Shown in pieces: positions 1-7,932 of a stretch of DNA of 57,284 nucleotides. A program made the position numbers and the translations under genes. Position 1 is the stretch's first letter, and each line of letters starts with the position of its first letter. The stretch is from assembly GCA_944386345.1 (NCBI GenBank), contig CALXAR010000004.1, positions 1 through 57,284 on the forward strand, written 5' to 3'. Source of the DNA: an uncultured Clostridia bacterium (GTDB lineage: Bacteria > Bacillota > Clostridia > TANB77 > CAG-465). Under the pieces are notes generated by a model that saw only the letters and a program-made list of their open reading frames with translations, did not search any database and was not told the origin of the DNA.

Positions 1-60
1 TGGTAGAGCATTCGGCTGTTAACCGAAGGGTCGTAGGTTCGAGCCCTACTTGAGGAGCCA
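1..60 (+). tRNA. tRNA-Asn (GUU), 5' end outside window
   Basis: Only the D-loop through the CCA end is present. The anticodon arm is TTCGG/CCGAA with loop CTGTTAA, so the anticodon is GTT (Asn). The T-arm and the encoded CCA at 58-60 are intact. From GGTAGAGC onward it matches the complete copy at 765-839 base for base, but the base before that block differs (T here, C there), so the D-loops are not the same. Confidence 0.93.
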
Positions 61-64
61 AGAT

Positions 65-93
65 AAAGCTAGGATTTTATTCCTAGCTTTTTT
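65..93 (+). terminator. Rho-independent terminator after tRNA-Asn
   Basis: Ten-base-pair stem AAAGCTAGGA/TCCTAGCTTT (65-74 and 81-90) with a six-base loop and a T run. The stem core resembles the terminator of the second tRNA-Asn, which suggests that tRNA and terminator were duplicated together. Confidence 0.85.
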
Positions 94-167
94 GCGTTTA
101 ATTTGACTTTAACTATAGCTTTATGATAATATATCTTTGTAAAATAATATAGAGAGGATGTAAGAAT

Positions 168-674
168 ATGGGTGGAATAAGTGTATTGTTATTACTTGGA
201 ATCTTATCTACTATTTTTTGGTTCTTTGTTGCGATTTTTTTTATAATTGCTATATACTTGCTGATAACATATATATTTGAGAGTGTTGCTATTTCAAGAA
301 TAAATAAGAATCAAAAGTGTAATACTACTTTTACAGCATGGATACCATTTTATAATAAATATCTACTAGGAAAAATTGCAAATTTAAAAAATCAAGGAAT
401 TGTTCTTGGAATAATAAATATTATTATAGTTATAATGTTTATATATTTTTATTATACTGTAGAATTTAATCTTTGGTTATTATTAATATTCTTTATTTTA
501 GTAATTACAAGCTTTATATTAAATATTGTGATTTCACATAAGATTTTTACACAGGCTATCGGAAAATATGGAGATATATTTACTGTGTTTAGTGTTCTAA
601 GCTTAGGGATTTTAAGACCAATATTTTTATTTATTATACGTAATAACAATAATATCCGTATTAAAACTAAATAA
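168..674 (+). CDS. Small integral membrane protein, unassigned
   Basis: A 168-residue protein with about four hydrophobic segments (roughly residues 5-40, 75-100, 102-125 and 140-158). The loop after the first segment is polar and contains the sequence AWIPFYNKYLLGKIA; from memory this kind of motif recurs in small membrane proteins of Clostridia, but I cannot name the family with certainty. The gene sits alone between two tRNA-Asn genes and their terminators. The ribosome site is AGAGAGGATG, 10-15 bases before the ATG. The TAA stop is inside the stem of its own terminator. No catalytic residues are apparent and no function is proposed. Confidence 0.75.
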   Translation: MGGISVLLLLGILSTIFWFFVAIFFIIAIYLLITYIFESVAISRINKNQKCNTTFTAWIPFYNKYLLGKIANLKNQGIVLGIINIIIVIMFIYFYYTVEFNLWLLLIFFILVITSFILNIVISHKIFTQAIGKYGDIFTVFSVLSLGILRPIFLFIIRNNNNIRIKTK

Positions 675-694
675 GAGTTTATCTCTTATTTTTT
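670..694 (+). terminator. Terminator overlapping the stop codon of 168-674
   Basis: Stem AATAAGAG/CTCTTATT (670-677 and 683-690) with a five-base loop, followed by T's. The stop codon at 672-674 lies within the 5' arm. Confidence 0.75.
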
Positions 695-764
695 AAAAAT
701 TTAATTAAAAACTATTTACAATTTATAATAGTAGTGATAATATATACATATAATAATAATATAT

Positions 765-839
765 TCCTCAATAGCTCAGCGGTAGAGCATTCGGCTGTTA
801 ACCGAAGGGTCGTAGGTTCGAGCCCTACTTGAGGAGCCA
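765..839 (+). tRNA. tRNA-Asn (GUU)
   Basis: Complete cloverleaf: acceptor TCCTCAA/TTGAGGA, D-arm GCTC/GAGC, anticodon arm TTCGG/CCGAA with loop CTGTTAA (anticodon GTT), T-arm with TTCGA loop, discriminator G and encoded CCA at 837-839. It is a second copy of the tRNA at the start of the window. Confidence 0.97.
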
Positions 840-844
840 CAAGT

Positions 845-869
845 AGCTAGGATCTCCCTAGCTCTTTTT
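845..869 (+). terminator. Terminator after the second tRNA-Asn
   Basis: Stem AGCTAGG/CCTAGCT (845-851 and 857-863) with a five-base loop, followed by CTTTTTC. Confidence 0.8.
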
Positions 870-958
870 CTTTTGATTTTTTTATATATTTATGGTATAA
901 TTGCCATGCAAGATAATATATTGCTCTTGATGGTTTTTAATAAAAAGGAGGAATTGGT

Positions 959-1318
959 ATGAATTTTTTATTAGGAATTTTAATTGGTTTTATTTTAGGA
1001 GTGCTCATTTCGTATGCTTGTGTCAAATACAATAATAGGCAGGAACGGAAATATAAAATTGAGGTTTTTAAAGTAGACTACTCATCAAATTCTTGTTTTC
1101 CAGTGTTATATAAAGGTATGACAGATATAGTTTTTTTAAATAAATTAAGAAAAATATTAAAAGATAGCGGTTTTGATGATGGAAGCTATAAGATTAAAAG
1201 ATCAGAAAACAGTGCTATTATAATAATAAAGGCAAAGGTAGATGAAATAAAAAAATTACTAAATGAGCTATCTAAATATGAAGGGGAGTTTTATATAGTG
1301 TCGTTAAGACAAAAATAG
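959..1318 (+). CDS. Single-pass membrane-anchored small protein, unassigned
   Basis: A 119-residue protein. Residues 1-22 form one hydrophobic helix with glycines (ILIGFILGVLISYACV), followed by a basic stretch (NNRQERKYK) and a soluble domain of about 90 residues with alternating strands and helices. The small alpha/beta tail could be compact, but I do not recognise it. A strong AAAAAGGAGG ribosome site lies at the expected distance from the ATG. It is monocistronic, with a perfect-palindrome terminator spanning its TAG stop. Positive residues after the helix suggest that the soluble part stays in the cytoplasm (inference). Confidence 0.75.
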   Translation: MNFLLGILIGFILGVLISYACVKYNNRQERKYKIEVFKVDYSSNSCFPVLYKGMTDIVFLNKLRKILKDSGFDDGSYKIKRSENSAIIIIKAKVDEIKKLLNELSKYEGEFYIVSLRQK

Positions 1319-1345
1319 AATAGTAAATTTACTATTCTATTTTTT
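1314..1345 (+). terminator. Palindromic terminator over a stop codon
   Basis: A 28-base perfect palindrome (1314-1341, arms AATAGAATAGTAAA and its complement) running into a T run. The TAG stop at 1316-1318 is inside the 5' arm. Confidence 0.8.
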
Positions 1346-1449
1346 ATGTAAACATTTAAAGTGAAAGTATTGTGAAAAAACTAGAAAAAATCACTCTATA
1401 ATGTTATAATATAATTTCCGTAAAATATTATAGATAAGGAGGGAGTAGT

Positions 1450-2328
1450 ATGAAATTTTTGCAAGCTTTTTGTGATTTTATAGAATCTATAACAACTATA
1501 AAGAGTAATTATATTTATTTAATAATCATATCTTTAATAATAATTTTCTTAATTAAAGGAATAAGATATTTTTTATTAAAAATATCTTTTAAGAAAAACT
1601 TAAATTCAAAAGAAAAATATATGTATAATAAAAAAGGGAGTGCTATAGCAACGACAGTTACTCTGATACTATTATCTTTAGTTTGGATTGATTATTTAAA
1701 GAATTTTTTAACATTTATAACTTTTATTTCTACTGCAATAACCTTATCTTTAAAGGATATAATATTTAACTTTTTCTCTGGTATATATATAAAAACAAGT
1801 AAAGTATTCTCACTTGAAGATAGAATAGAAATAAATGGTTTAAAAGGTGATGTTGTAAATATAAATAAAACGGGATTTGATCTGTTAGAGATAGGAGATA
1901 GAGTTAATGGTGAACAAAGTACAGGTAGAATTGTACATGTCCCTAATTCTATAGTATTTACTTATCCAGTAAAAAACTATATTAAAGCATTTAAGTATAT
2001 ATGGGATGAAATAAAAATAAAAATACCATTGGACGCAGATGTATATAAAACAAAAAAGGAATTATATAGAATAATTAAGAAAAATAGTATAGTTAGAAAT
2101 ATTCCAAATAAAATGGAAGATGAAGTTAACGATGCTTCAATGGAATATAGAATATATTTTAATAATTTAGAGCCAATAATATATGTTGAAGTTGTAGATG
2201 AACATATAGAATTATACTTAAGATTCTTAGTACATCCAAAAAAGAAAAGAAATATAGAAAACTCAATTTGGCTAGATATATTAAAAAGTAATAACGAAGG
2301 AAAAATACAATTATATAAAAAAGAGTAG
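1450..2328 (+). CDS. MscS-family mechanosensitive channel
   Basis: A 292-residue protein with hydrophobic helices near 20-40, 67-85 and 87-115, then a beta-rich soluble domain. The pore-lining and MscS core region reads TAITLSLKDIIFNFFSGIYI, followed by FSLEDRIEINGLKGDVVNI and VHVPNSIVF, which match the TM3b and Sm-like beta-domain motifs of small-conductance channels. Family members open under membrane tension to release solutes in hypo-osmotic shock. It has fewer transmembrane helices than YbdG-type members. The ribosome site is GGAGGGAG. A second MscS-family gene lies at 2954-4012 on the other strand. The family is sure; channel conductance and selectivity are not known. Confidence 0.88.
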   Translation: MKFLQAFCDFIESITTIKSNYIYLIIISLIIIFLIKGIRYFLLKISFKKNLNSKEKYMYNKKGSAIATTVTLILLSLVWIDYLKNFLTFITFISTAITLSLKDIIFNFFSGIYIKTSKVFSLEDRIEINGLKGDVVNINKTGFDLLEIGDRVNGEQSTGRIVHVPNSIVFTYPVKNYIKAFKYIWDEIKIKIPLDADVYKTKKELYRIIKKNSIVRNIPNKMEDEVNDASMEYRIYFNNLEPIIYVEVVDEHIELYLRFLVHPKKKRNIENSIWLDILKSNNEGKIQLYKKE

Positions 2329-2371
2329 ATTTTTTTATATAAGTTTGATATAATTTTGCTAGGTGAGATTT

Positions 2372-2917
2372 ATGAAAAGGCAAACTAAACTTGATAAAAA
2401 AAGACTATTAATTATTACTGCAATAGTTATTGTGATTATTGCACTTATAGTTTTAGTTATAAGGGTTATAAATAATGATGAAGATAAAGCTACTGTAGAT
2501 GGTACATCTAGTACTATAGATGGTCAAAATGTAACAGATGATTCCTCAAAAGTAGAATATGATGGAAATCCATATAATGTTCCTCAAGATTATACACAAA
2601 CTGTAAATGAGTTTGTTGGAGAGTCGGGAGAAGCTTTAGATGAAAATACATTAAATGAAGTAAAAGATAATATAACAAATAAATTTAAACAAATTCCTGG
2701 AGAAAAATTAGGTATAAATGTTGATATGTCAACAATAAAAATTATATTTAATCAAGGAACAACAACAATTGCAGACAATGCTTGCTTGGTATTTGTTGTA
2801 TATGAAGAAAAAGATGATAAGCTTAATTTCATATCTAAATATGCAATGTCTATAGATACTAATGTATTATATAAATATGATTCACAAAATTTAGTTTTTA
2901 ATATGATAGAGATATAA
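2372..2917 (+). CDS. Membrane-anchored extracytoplasmic protein, unassigned
   Basis: A 181-residue protein when started at ATG 2372, which has AGGTGA at 2361-2366 as ribosome site; the GTG at 2363 overlaps that site and is rejected. It has a basic N-terminus (MKRQTKLDKKRLL), one hydrophobic helix (about residues 12-33), an acidic and Ser/Thr-rich linker (to about 65), and a globular domain of about 110 residues outside the membrane. The order suggests a type II anchored protein. It lies 43 bases after the MscS gene and may share its transcript. No lipobox or known fold motif was seen. Confidence 0.75.
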   Translation: MKRQTKLDKKRLLIITAIVIVIIALIVLVIRVINNDEDKATVDGTSSTIDGQNVTDDSSKVEYDGNPYNVPQDYTQTVNEFVGESGEALDENTLNEVKDNITNKFKQIPGEKLGINVDMSTIKIIFNQGTTTIADNACLVFVVYEEKDDKLNFISKYAMSIDTNVLYKYDSQNLVFNMIEI

Positions 2918-2920
2918 TAA

Positions 2921-2955
2921 AAAAAGTCAAATTGAATTTCAATTTGACTTTTTTT
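2921..2955. terminator. Bidirectional terminator between convergent genes
   Basis: Stem AAAAAGTCAAATTG/CAATTTGACTTTTT (2921-2934 and 2940-2953) with flanking A and T runs, serving both the gene ending at 2917 and the one ending at 2954 on the minus strand. Confidence 0.88.
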
Positions 2956-4012
2956 AATCATTTTTTACATACACAGTTTGAGGCTTTGAAGTAAGTGAAA
3001 CTTTGTTGTTTTGTAATATACTCATAAGTTTAAAATTGACTTGATCTTTAAAAGTAACATAATCTATATAATTTATAATATCAGTATAACAAACAACTTC
3101 TAACTCAAATCCATCAGCTCTAATTTCAGAAAATTTTACATATGCACTATCATTTAGTATATGTGGCTCATTTTCTAAATAAATTAATATTTCATTTTGA
3201 ACATCAGCAATCTTTTTTAATGAAGTGTTTACATCTAGTATTAAATCTAAAGAAATTCTTCTTTTTTGTAATCTGTTCCAGTTAATAATTACTGAGTTTA
3301 CTATAGTTGAATTAGGTATTGATACTACAGTGTTTTCAGCTTCCCTTATTCTTGTACTTCTAAATGTAAATTCTTCTACACTTCCTTCTGTTGTTGTACC
3401 CACACAAATCCAATCACCAACTTCAAAAGGCTTATCTAGAATAATCATCAAAGCTCCTATTATATTTGATGCTGTATCTTGTGCAGCGAGTGCAATAGCT
3501 ACACCACCAATTCCTATACCAGCTATAATACCACTAACATTAAATCCTAGTTCGCTAATTAAAACAACAGCACCAATAATATATATTAGTACCTTTAATG
3601 TCTTGCAAATCATCTTTATCATTGAATCATTAGATTTTGTTAGTTTTTTTCTAAGTTGTTTTTCAAACCTAGATTTTGGTGAAACTAAATTTCCTAATGA
3701 ATATGTAACTAATATTATGATTATCGATCTAAAAATTGTGTGAAGTATATTTTTTAGTGCCTCTGAAGGTCCAAGTATTAAAATTGCAAGATATAGACCT
3801 AATGCTCCAAAAAATATTTTTAATGGTTTATAGAAATTATTTGATTTAATTTTTTCTTTTCCTTTGACTTTAAATATTCTTAGTATAAATTTAGATAATA
3901 TACCTTTTAATATAAAAAAGCTAATTAGTACTACTATAGCTATTATTAATCGCTTTATTGAGAATAAATTTACATCAAAAAAAGTACCAAATATACTTTT
4001 TAATCTTTCCAT
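2954..4012 (-). CDS. MscS-family mechanosensitive ion channel
   Basis: A 352-residue protein with membrane segments near 15-45, 68-85 and 90-110, and a pore region around 135-180. The diagnostic glycine/alanine-rich TM3 reads GIIAGIGIGGVAIALAAQDT, with the conserved Gln/Asp after it, followed by GALMIILDKPFEVGDWI and VSIPNSTIVNS of the beta domain, then a C-terminal alpha/beta domain. These are standard features of small-conductance channels of the YnaI/YbdG type. A clean AAAGGAGGA ribosome site precedes the ATG at 4012. It is transcribed alone, convergent with the anchored protein gene. Confidence 0.93.
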   Translation of the reverse strand: MERLKSIFGTFFDVNLFSIKRLIIAIVVLISFFILKGILSKFILRIFKVKGKEKIKSNNFYKPLKIFFGALGLYLAILILGPSEALKNILHTIFRSIIIILVTYSLGNLVSPKSRFEKQLRKKLTKSNDSMIKMICKTLKVLIYIIGAVVLISELGFNVSGIIAGIGIGGVAIALAAQDTASNIIGALMIILDKPFEVGDWICVGTTTEGSVEEFTFRSTRIREAENTVVSIPNSTIVNSVIINWNRLQKRRISLDLILDVNTSLKKIADVQNEILIYLENEPHILNDSAYVKFSEIRADGFELEVVCYTDIINYIDYVTFKDQVNFKLMSILQNNKVSLTSKPQTVYVKND

Positions 4013-4118
4013 AAAATCCTCCTTTTAAAAAATTATATAGTATAAAAAAATTTTTTTCAATAAATAAATTATAATTACTAGTATTATTAAATATATTTTA
4101 ATAAAAAGACAATTATAT

Positions 4119-4146
4119 TTGACATATAATTGAAAAAAACTATAGA
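4119..4146 (+). promoter_or_regulatory. Probable sigma-A promoter of cysS
   Basis: TTGACA at 4119-4124 and TATAGA at 4141-4146 with a 16-base spacer (TAGAAT at 4143 with 18 is the alternative). The 5' leader is only about 35 bases, so there is no space for a T-box. Confidence 0.55.
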
Positions 4147-4185
4147 ATAGTATATAATGTAAAAGACTAGAAAGGTAGGTATAGT

Positions 4186-5577
4186 ATGTTAAAACTATAT
4201 AATACACTTACTAAAGAAAAAGAAATTTTTGAACCAATAGATAAGGAAAATAATTTGGTAAGAATGTATTCATGCGGTCTTACTGTATATAATTATGCTC
4301 ATATTGGAAATATGAGAACATATATCTTCATGGATACTTTAAGAAAGGTATTAAAATATAATGGATATAAGCTATTACATGTAATGAATATTACTGATGT
4401 AGGGCATTTAACATCTGATGCAGATGAAGGCGAAGATAAAATGGCAAAGTCTGCAAGAGAACAGAATAAAAGTGTATATGAGATTGCAAAAATGTATACA
4501 GAAGCGTATCAAAAAGACTTTAAAAAATTAAATATTGAAGATACAGAGATTTTGGCTAAAGCAACTGACCATATAAAAGATATGGAAGAATATGTAAAAA
4601 AGATATTAGAAAATGGATATGCATATGAGACGTCAAAAGGTGTATATTTTGATACATCTAAACTGAAAAATTATGGTAGAATGCTGTCAAATAATAATCT
4701 AGATGATTTAAAAGCTGGAGCTAGAATTGAAGTAGATAATGAAAAAAGAAATCCACATGATTTTGCTCTTTGGATTAAGGCTCCAAAGGAACATATAATG
4801 AAATGGGATAGTTTTATGGGCTTATGCTATCCAGGATGGCATATAGAATGCTCTGCTATGTCAAGAAAATATTTAGGAGATGTATTCGATATACATACTG
4901 GTGGTGTAGATCATATTCCTATACACCATGAAAATGAGATTGCACAGGCAATAGGAGCTACAGGAAAAGTACCAGCAAAAATATGGATGCATGTTGAGTT
5001 TTTACAAATTAATGGTGGAAAGATGTCAAAAAGCTTAGGAAATGTATATACAATTACAGATCTTGAAAATAAAGGAATTGAACCTTTAGCATATAGATAT
5101 TTTACATTTTCGGCAAATTATAGAACTAAACTTAACTTTACTTGGGACGCTATAAAATCTGCTCAAGTTGCTTTAAATAGATTAAGGGAGGCAACTAAGC
5201 AACACAAAAATGGTGTAGATGAAGCAGATGATACAAAAATACAAGAATATTTAGATAGATTTAATAATGCAGTTAATGATGATATTAATATGCCACTTGC
5301 AATAGCTGTCGTTTGGGATGTTGCAAGAGAACAAGTAAAATCTAAAAAATATTTTGATTTACTTATGAAATTTGATTACATCTTATCATTAGATTTAGAT
5401 AAGGAAGAGTCAAAAGAAGAAAATTATCCACAAGAAATTGCTGATTTACTTGAAGAAAGGAAAATAGCAAGACAAAATAAAGATTATTCTAAGTCTGATG
5501 AAATAAGAGATAAAATTTACTCATTAGGATATGAGGTAAAAGATACAAGAGAAGGACAAATGTTAAAAAAATTATAG
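4186..5577 (+). CDS. cysS: Cysteine--tRNA ligase
   Basis: A 463-residue class I aminoacyl-tRNA synthetase that charges tRNA-Cys with cysteine using ATP. The zinc-site cysteine lies in MYSCGLTVY (about residue 28), the HIGH-type motif is AHIGNMRTYIF (residues 38-48), further zinc ligands are in PGWHIECSAMS and the HENEIAQ region, and the catalytic loop is KMSKSLGN (about residue 284). The length is normal. The ribosome site is AAAGGTAGG. A FemAB-type transferase starts 9 bases after its stop, so the two are co-transcribed. No T-box or other leader structure was found. Confidence 0.97.
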   Translation: MLKLYNTLTKEKEIFEPIDKENNLVRMYSCGLTVYNYAHIGNMRTYIFMDTLRKVLKYNGYKLLHVMNITDVGHLTSDADEGEDKMAKSAREQNKSVYEIAKMYTEAYQKDFKKLNIEDTEILAKATDHIKDMEEYVKKILENGYAYETSKGVYFDTSKLKNYGRMLSNNNLDDLKAGARIEVDNEKRNPHDFALWIKAPKEHIMKWDSFMGLCYPGWHIECSAMSRKYLGDVFDIHTGGVDHIPIHHENEIAQAIGATGKVPAKIWMHVEFLQINGGKMSKSLGNVYTITDLENKGIEPLAYRYFTFSANYRTKLNFTWDAIKSAQVALNRLREATKQHKNGVDEADDTKIQEYLDRFNNAVNDDINMPLAIAVVWDVAREQVKSKKYFDLLMKFDYILSLDLDKEESKEENYPQEIADLLEERKIARQNKDYSKSDEIRDKIYSLGYEVKDTREGQMLKKL

Positions 5578-5586
5578 GGGGAAAAA

Positions 5587-6642
5587 ATGCCAATATTAGA
5601 TTTTAATAATAAAGAAGAAGTTAAAGAATATGAAGATTTTGTTTTAAATCGCGTTGGAACAAGTTTTATGCAGGATTTAAATTGGGGAAAGGTAAAAAAT
5701 AATTGGAAGCATGAAGCAATATATTTAAGAGAAAATGGAAAGATAATTGCAGCAATGTTGCTACTTGTTCAAAAGATACCATTTAGTTCTACAATTATAT
5801 ACGCACCACGTGGACCAGTATGTGATGTATATGATATTGACTTAGTTAATAGACTAATTAAAGAGGCAGAGCCACTAGCCAAAAAATATAAAGCATGTAT
5901 GTTAAAATTTGATCCACAAGTTCTTTATGATGAGAAATTAGATACAATGTATAAAAAAGCAAAATACAAAACAACTGGATATAAACCAGATCCCGATTTT
6001 TTAATTCAACCCGGTCACAATATGGTATTAAATATCGAAGGAAAAACAGAAGAAGAGCTTATGAAGAGCTTTGCAGAGAAAACTAGATATAATATAAGGC
6101 TATCTGGAAGAAAAGGTGTAACTGTTAGATATTCAAGAGATATTGAAGATTTGAAAAAGTTCTACGAGATATATAAAATTACAACTGAAAGAGATAAAAT
6201 AGGGTGCAGAGATTATGACTATTTTGAAAGAATGCTTGATGCTTATGATGAAACAAAGTTAAGAATATATATTGCAGAGCATGAAGGTGAAGCATTGGCT
6301 GCAGCAATAGCAACAAATGTTGGAGGAGAATTATTTTATGTTTATGGCGCAAGCTCAAATGTAAAAAGAAACTTAATGCCTAACTATGCAATGCAAATGG
6401 CAATGATTAGATGGGGACTTGAAACAAATTGTAAAATATATAATTTTGGTGGAGTTTTAAATTTAGATCCAAATAATGGACTATATAAATTTAAAGTAGG
6501 TTTTTGTAGAGAAAAGGGCTTAGAAGAATATATTGGTGAGATAAATAAGGTGTATAATCCTATTGTGTATTATTTATATACATATGGTATGCCTTTTATG
6601 AGAAAACTAGGAAGAAAGAAAAGAAAATTAAATACACATTAA
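5587..6642 (+). CDS. FemAB/FemX-family peptidoglycan bridge aminoacyltransferase
   Basis: A 351-residue protein with the two GNAT-like subdomains of the Fem family. These cytoplasmic, membrane-associated enzymes move an amino acid from aminoacyl-tRNA to the side chain of the lipid II stem peptide. Family marks are the N-terminal FMQDLNWGKVK, APRGPVCD (about residue 78), the KTRYNIRLSGRKGVTVR segment (about 163-180), FYEIYKITTERDKIG, YVYGASS and the C-terminal NFGGV followed by GLYKFKVGF. The missing coiled-coil arm fits the short FemX-like type. It is coupled to cysS by a 9-base gap. Which amino acid is added cannot be told from sequence. The ribosome site is GGGGG. Confidence 0.9.
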   Translation: MPILDFNNKEEVKEYEDFVLNRVGTSFMQDLNWGKVKNNWKHEAIYLRENGKIIAAMLLLVQKIPFSSTIIYAPRGPVCDVYDIDLVNRLIKEAEPLAKKYKACMLKFDPQVLYDEKLDTMYKKAKYKTTGYKPDPDFLIQPGHNMVLNIEGKTEEELMKSFAEKTRYNIRLSGRKGVTVRYSRDIEDLKKFYEIYKITTERDKIGCRDYDYFERMLDAYDETKLRIYIAEHEGEALAAAIATNVGGELFYVYGASSNVKRNLMPNYAMQMAMIRWGLETNCKIYNFGGVLNLDPNNGLYKFKVGFCREKGLEEYIGEINKVYNPIVYYLYTYGMPFMRKLGRKKRKLNTH

Positions 6643-6678
6643 TACATATATATATAATTAGCAGCATATTATTATAAT

Positions 6679-7221
6679 ATGAAAACGTGTAAAGCTTTAA
6701 AGTTATTTAGTAAAGAGTTTTGGATAGATATTATAGTAGTAAGTATACTTGGTACATTATTACATTTTTTGTACGAATTTAGTGGCGGTAATTTACTTGT
6801 TGCTATTTTTAGTGCTGTAAATGAGAGTGTATGGGAGCATATAAAAATTGCTGTGATACCTACTTATATAGTTGCAATTTTTAAAATGTGGATTATTGAA
6901 GAGAGAAAATGTAATTTATGGTCATCGTTGTTTTTTAAAATAATAACACTAATAATTATAATACCGTTATTATTTTATGGATATAAATCAATAACTAATA
7001 TTGAGATTTTATTACTTGATATAGCTATCTTTTATATTAGTATTATTATCTCTGAGTTTGTTGAGTTTTTTATTCAAAATAAAATAAAAATATCAGCTAA
7101 AGTAGAGGATGTATTTAAGTATTTGAATATACTATTAATTGGAGTTTTTGTATTATTTACATTCATACCACCTAAATTAGAACTGTTTAAAGATAATACT
7201 AATAATAAGTTTGGAATTTAA
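6679..7221 (+). CDS. DUF6512-like integral membrane protein
   Basis: A 180-residue protein with about five hydrophobic segments. The N-terminal region has a recognisable pattern, LLHFLYEFSGGN followed by FSAVNESVWEHIK, which I associate with a family of small clostridial membrane proteins (DUF6512, from memory). The Glu, Trp and His of this block may be functionally important, but no activity is known. It starts 36 bases after the FemAB-type gene. No Shine-Dalgarno sequence is visible: the ATG directly follows TATAAT. The conserved N-terminus argues against a downstream start, so translation may be coupled to the upstream gene. Confidence 0.72.
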   Translation: MKTCKALKLFSKEFWIDIIVVSILGTLLHFLYEFSGGNLLVAIFSAVNESVWEHIKIAVIPTYIVAIFKMWIIEERKCNLWSSLFFKIITLIIIIPLLFYGYKSITNIEILLLDIAIFYISIIISEFVEFFIQNKIKISAKVEDVFKYLNILLIGVFVLFTFIPPKLELFKDNTNNKFGI

Positions 7222-7235
7222 AGGAGGAATATGTT

Positions 7236-7796
7236 TTGTCAAGAAGAACTTGGAAACCAGGAACATTAGTTTATCCTGTACCGGCTGTATTAATCACATG
7301 CAAAGATGGAGAAAAAGAAAATGTATTTACAGTTGCTTGGACAGGAACAATTTGTAGTGATCCAGCTATGACATATATATCTGTAAGAAAAGAGAGATTT
7401 TCTTATGATATAATAAAAAACAGTGGAGTTTTTTGTATTAATTTAACTACAGAAGATTTAGCATATGCAACAGATTATTGTGGTGTAAAGTCTGGTAGAA
7501 ATGAAAATAAATTTAAAAGTCTAAATTTGGAAACAGAGAAGGCATCACAAATTGATGTACCTATTATTAAGAAGAGTCCTGTGGTAATAGAATGTAAAGT
7601 GGAAGAAATTAAAGAACTCGGCTCTCATGATATGTTCATTGCAAAGGTTTTAGCTGTTGATGTTGATGAAAAATATATAGATAAAACTGACAGATTTGAT
7701 ATGGAAAAATGCAATTTGATGGCATATTCACATGGACATTACTATAAATTAGGAGAGCAAATTGGAAGATTTGGATTTTCAGTAAAAAAGAAATAG
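7236..7796 (+). CDS. Flavin reductase-like (FMN-binding split barrel) protein
   Basis: A 186-residue protein of the flavoredoxin/flavin reductase group, which binds FMN and usually carries electrons from a reduced donor to a partner. Signs are PVPAVLITCKDGEKENVFTVAWTG at the N-terminus (two segments of the FMN-binding barrel), SVRKERFSYDIIKNSG with its Arg/Ser block (about residues 47-62), FCINL and a C-terminal HGHYYKLGE. The start is TTG at 7236, with AAGGAGG eight bases before it; the ATG at 7231 is out of frame. It is the last gene before a terminator. The redox partner is unknown. Confidence 0.88.
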   Translation: MSRRTWKPGTLVYPVPAVLITCKDGEKENVFTVAWTGTICSDPAMTYISVRKERFSYDIIKNSGVFCINLTTEDLAYATDYCGVKSGRNENKFKSLNLETEKASQIDVPIIKKSPVVIECKVEEIKELGSHDMFIAKVLAVDVDEKYIDKTDRFDMEKCNLMAYSHGHYYKLGEQIGRFGFSVKKK

Positions 7797-7806
7797 AAAA
7801 ATAATA

Positions 7807-7840
7807 AAGCGCTTAGAACATTGAGTTTTAGGCGTTTTTT
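7807..7840 (+). terminator. Terminator after flavin reductase-like gene
   Basis: Thirteen-pair stem with several G-U pairs (7807-7819 with 7825-7837), five-base loop, then TTTTTT. Confidence 0.65.
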
Positions 7841-7932
7841 ATATTTAGAAATTAAAATATAATATTCTAATTATTGAAAAATTTAAAAGTTATACAATAT
7901 AATATAGATATATAAGTTTTGGAGGTTTTTAT

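Noticed and set aside
3225-3743. ORF of 172 codons on the plus strand inside the minus-strand MscS gene
   Set aside because: It is antisense to a gene with clear family motifs, has no ribosome site, and its composition is that of a shadow frame.
4012-4186. T-box riboswitch before cysS
   Set aside because: The promoter is at 4119-4146, leaving a leader of about 35 bases, too short for a T-box.
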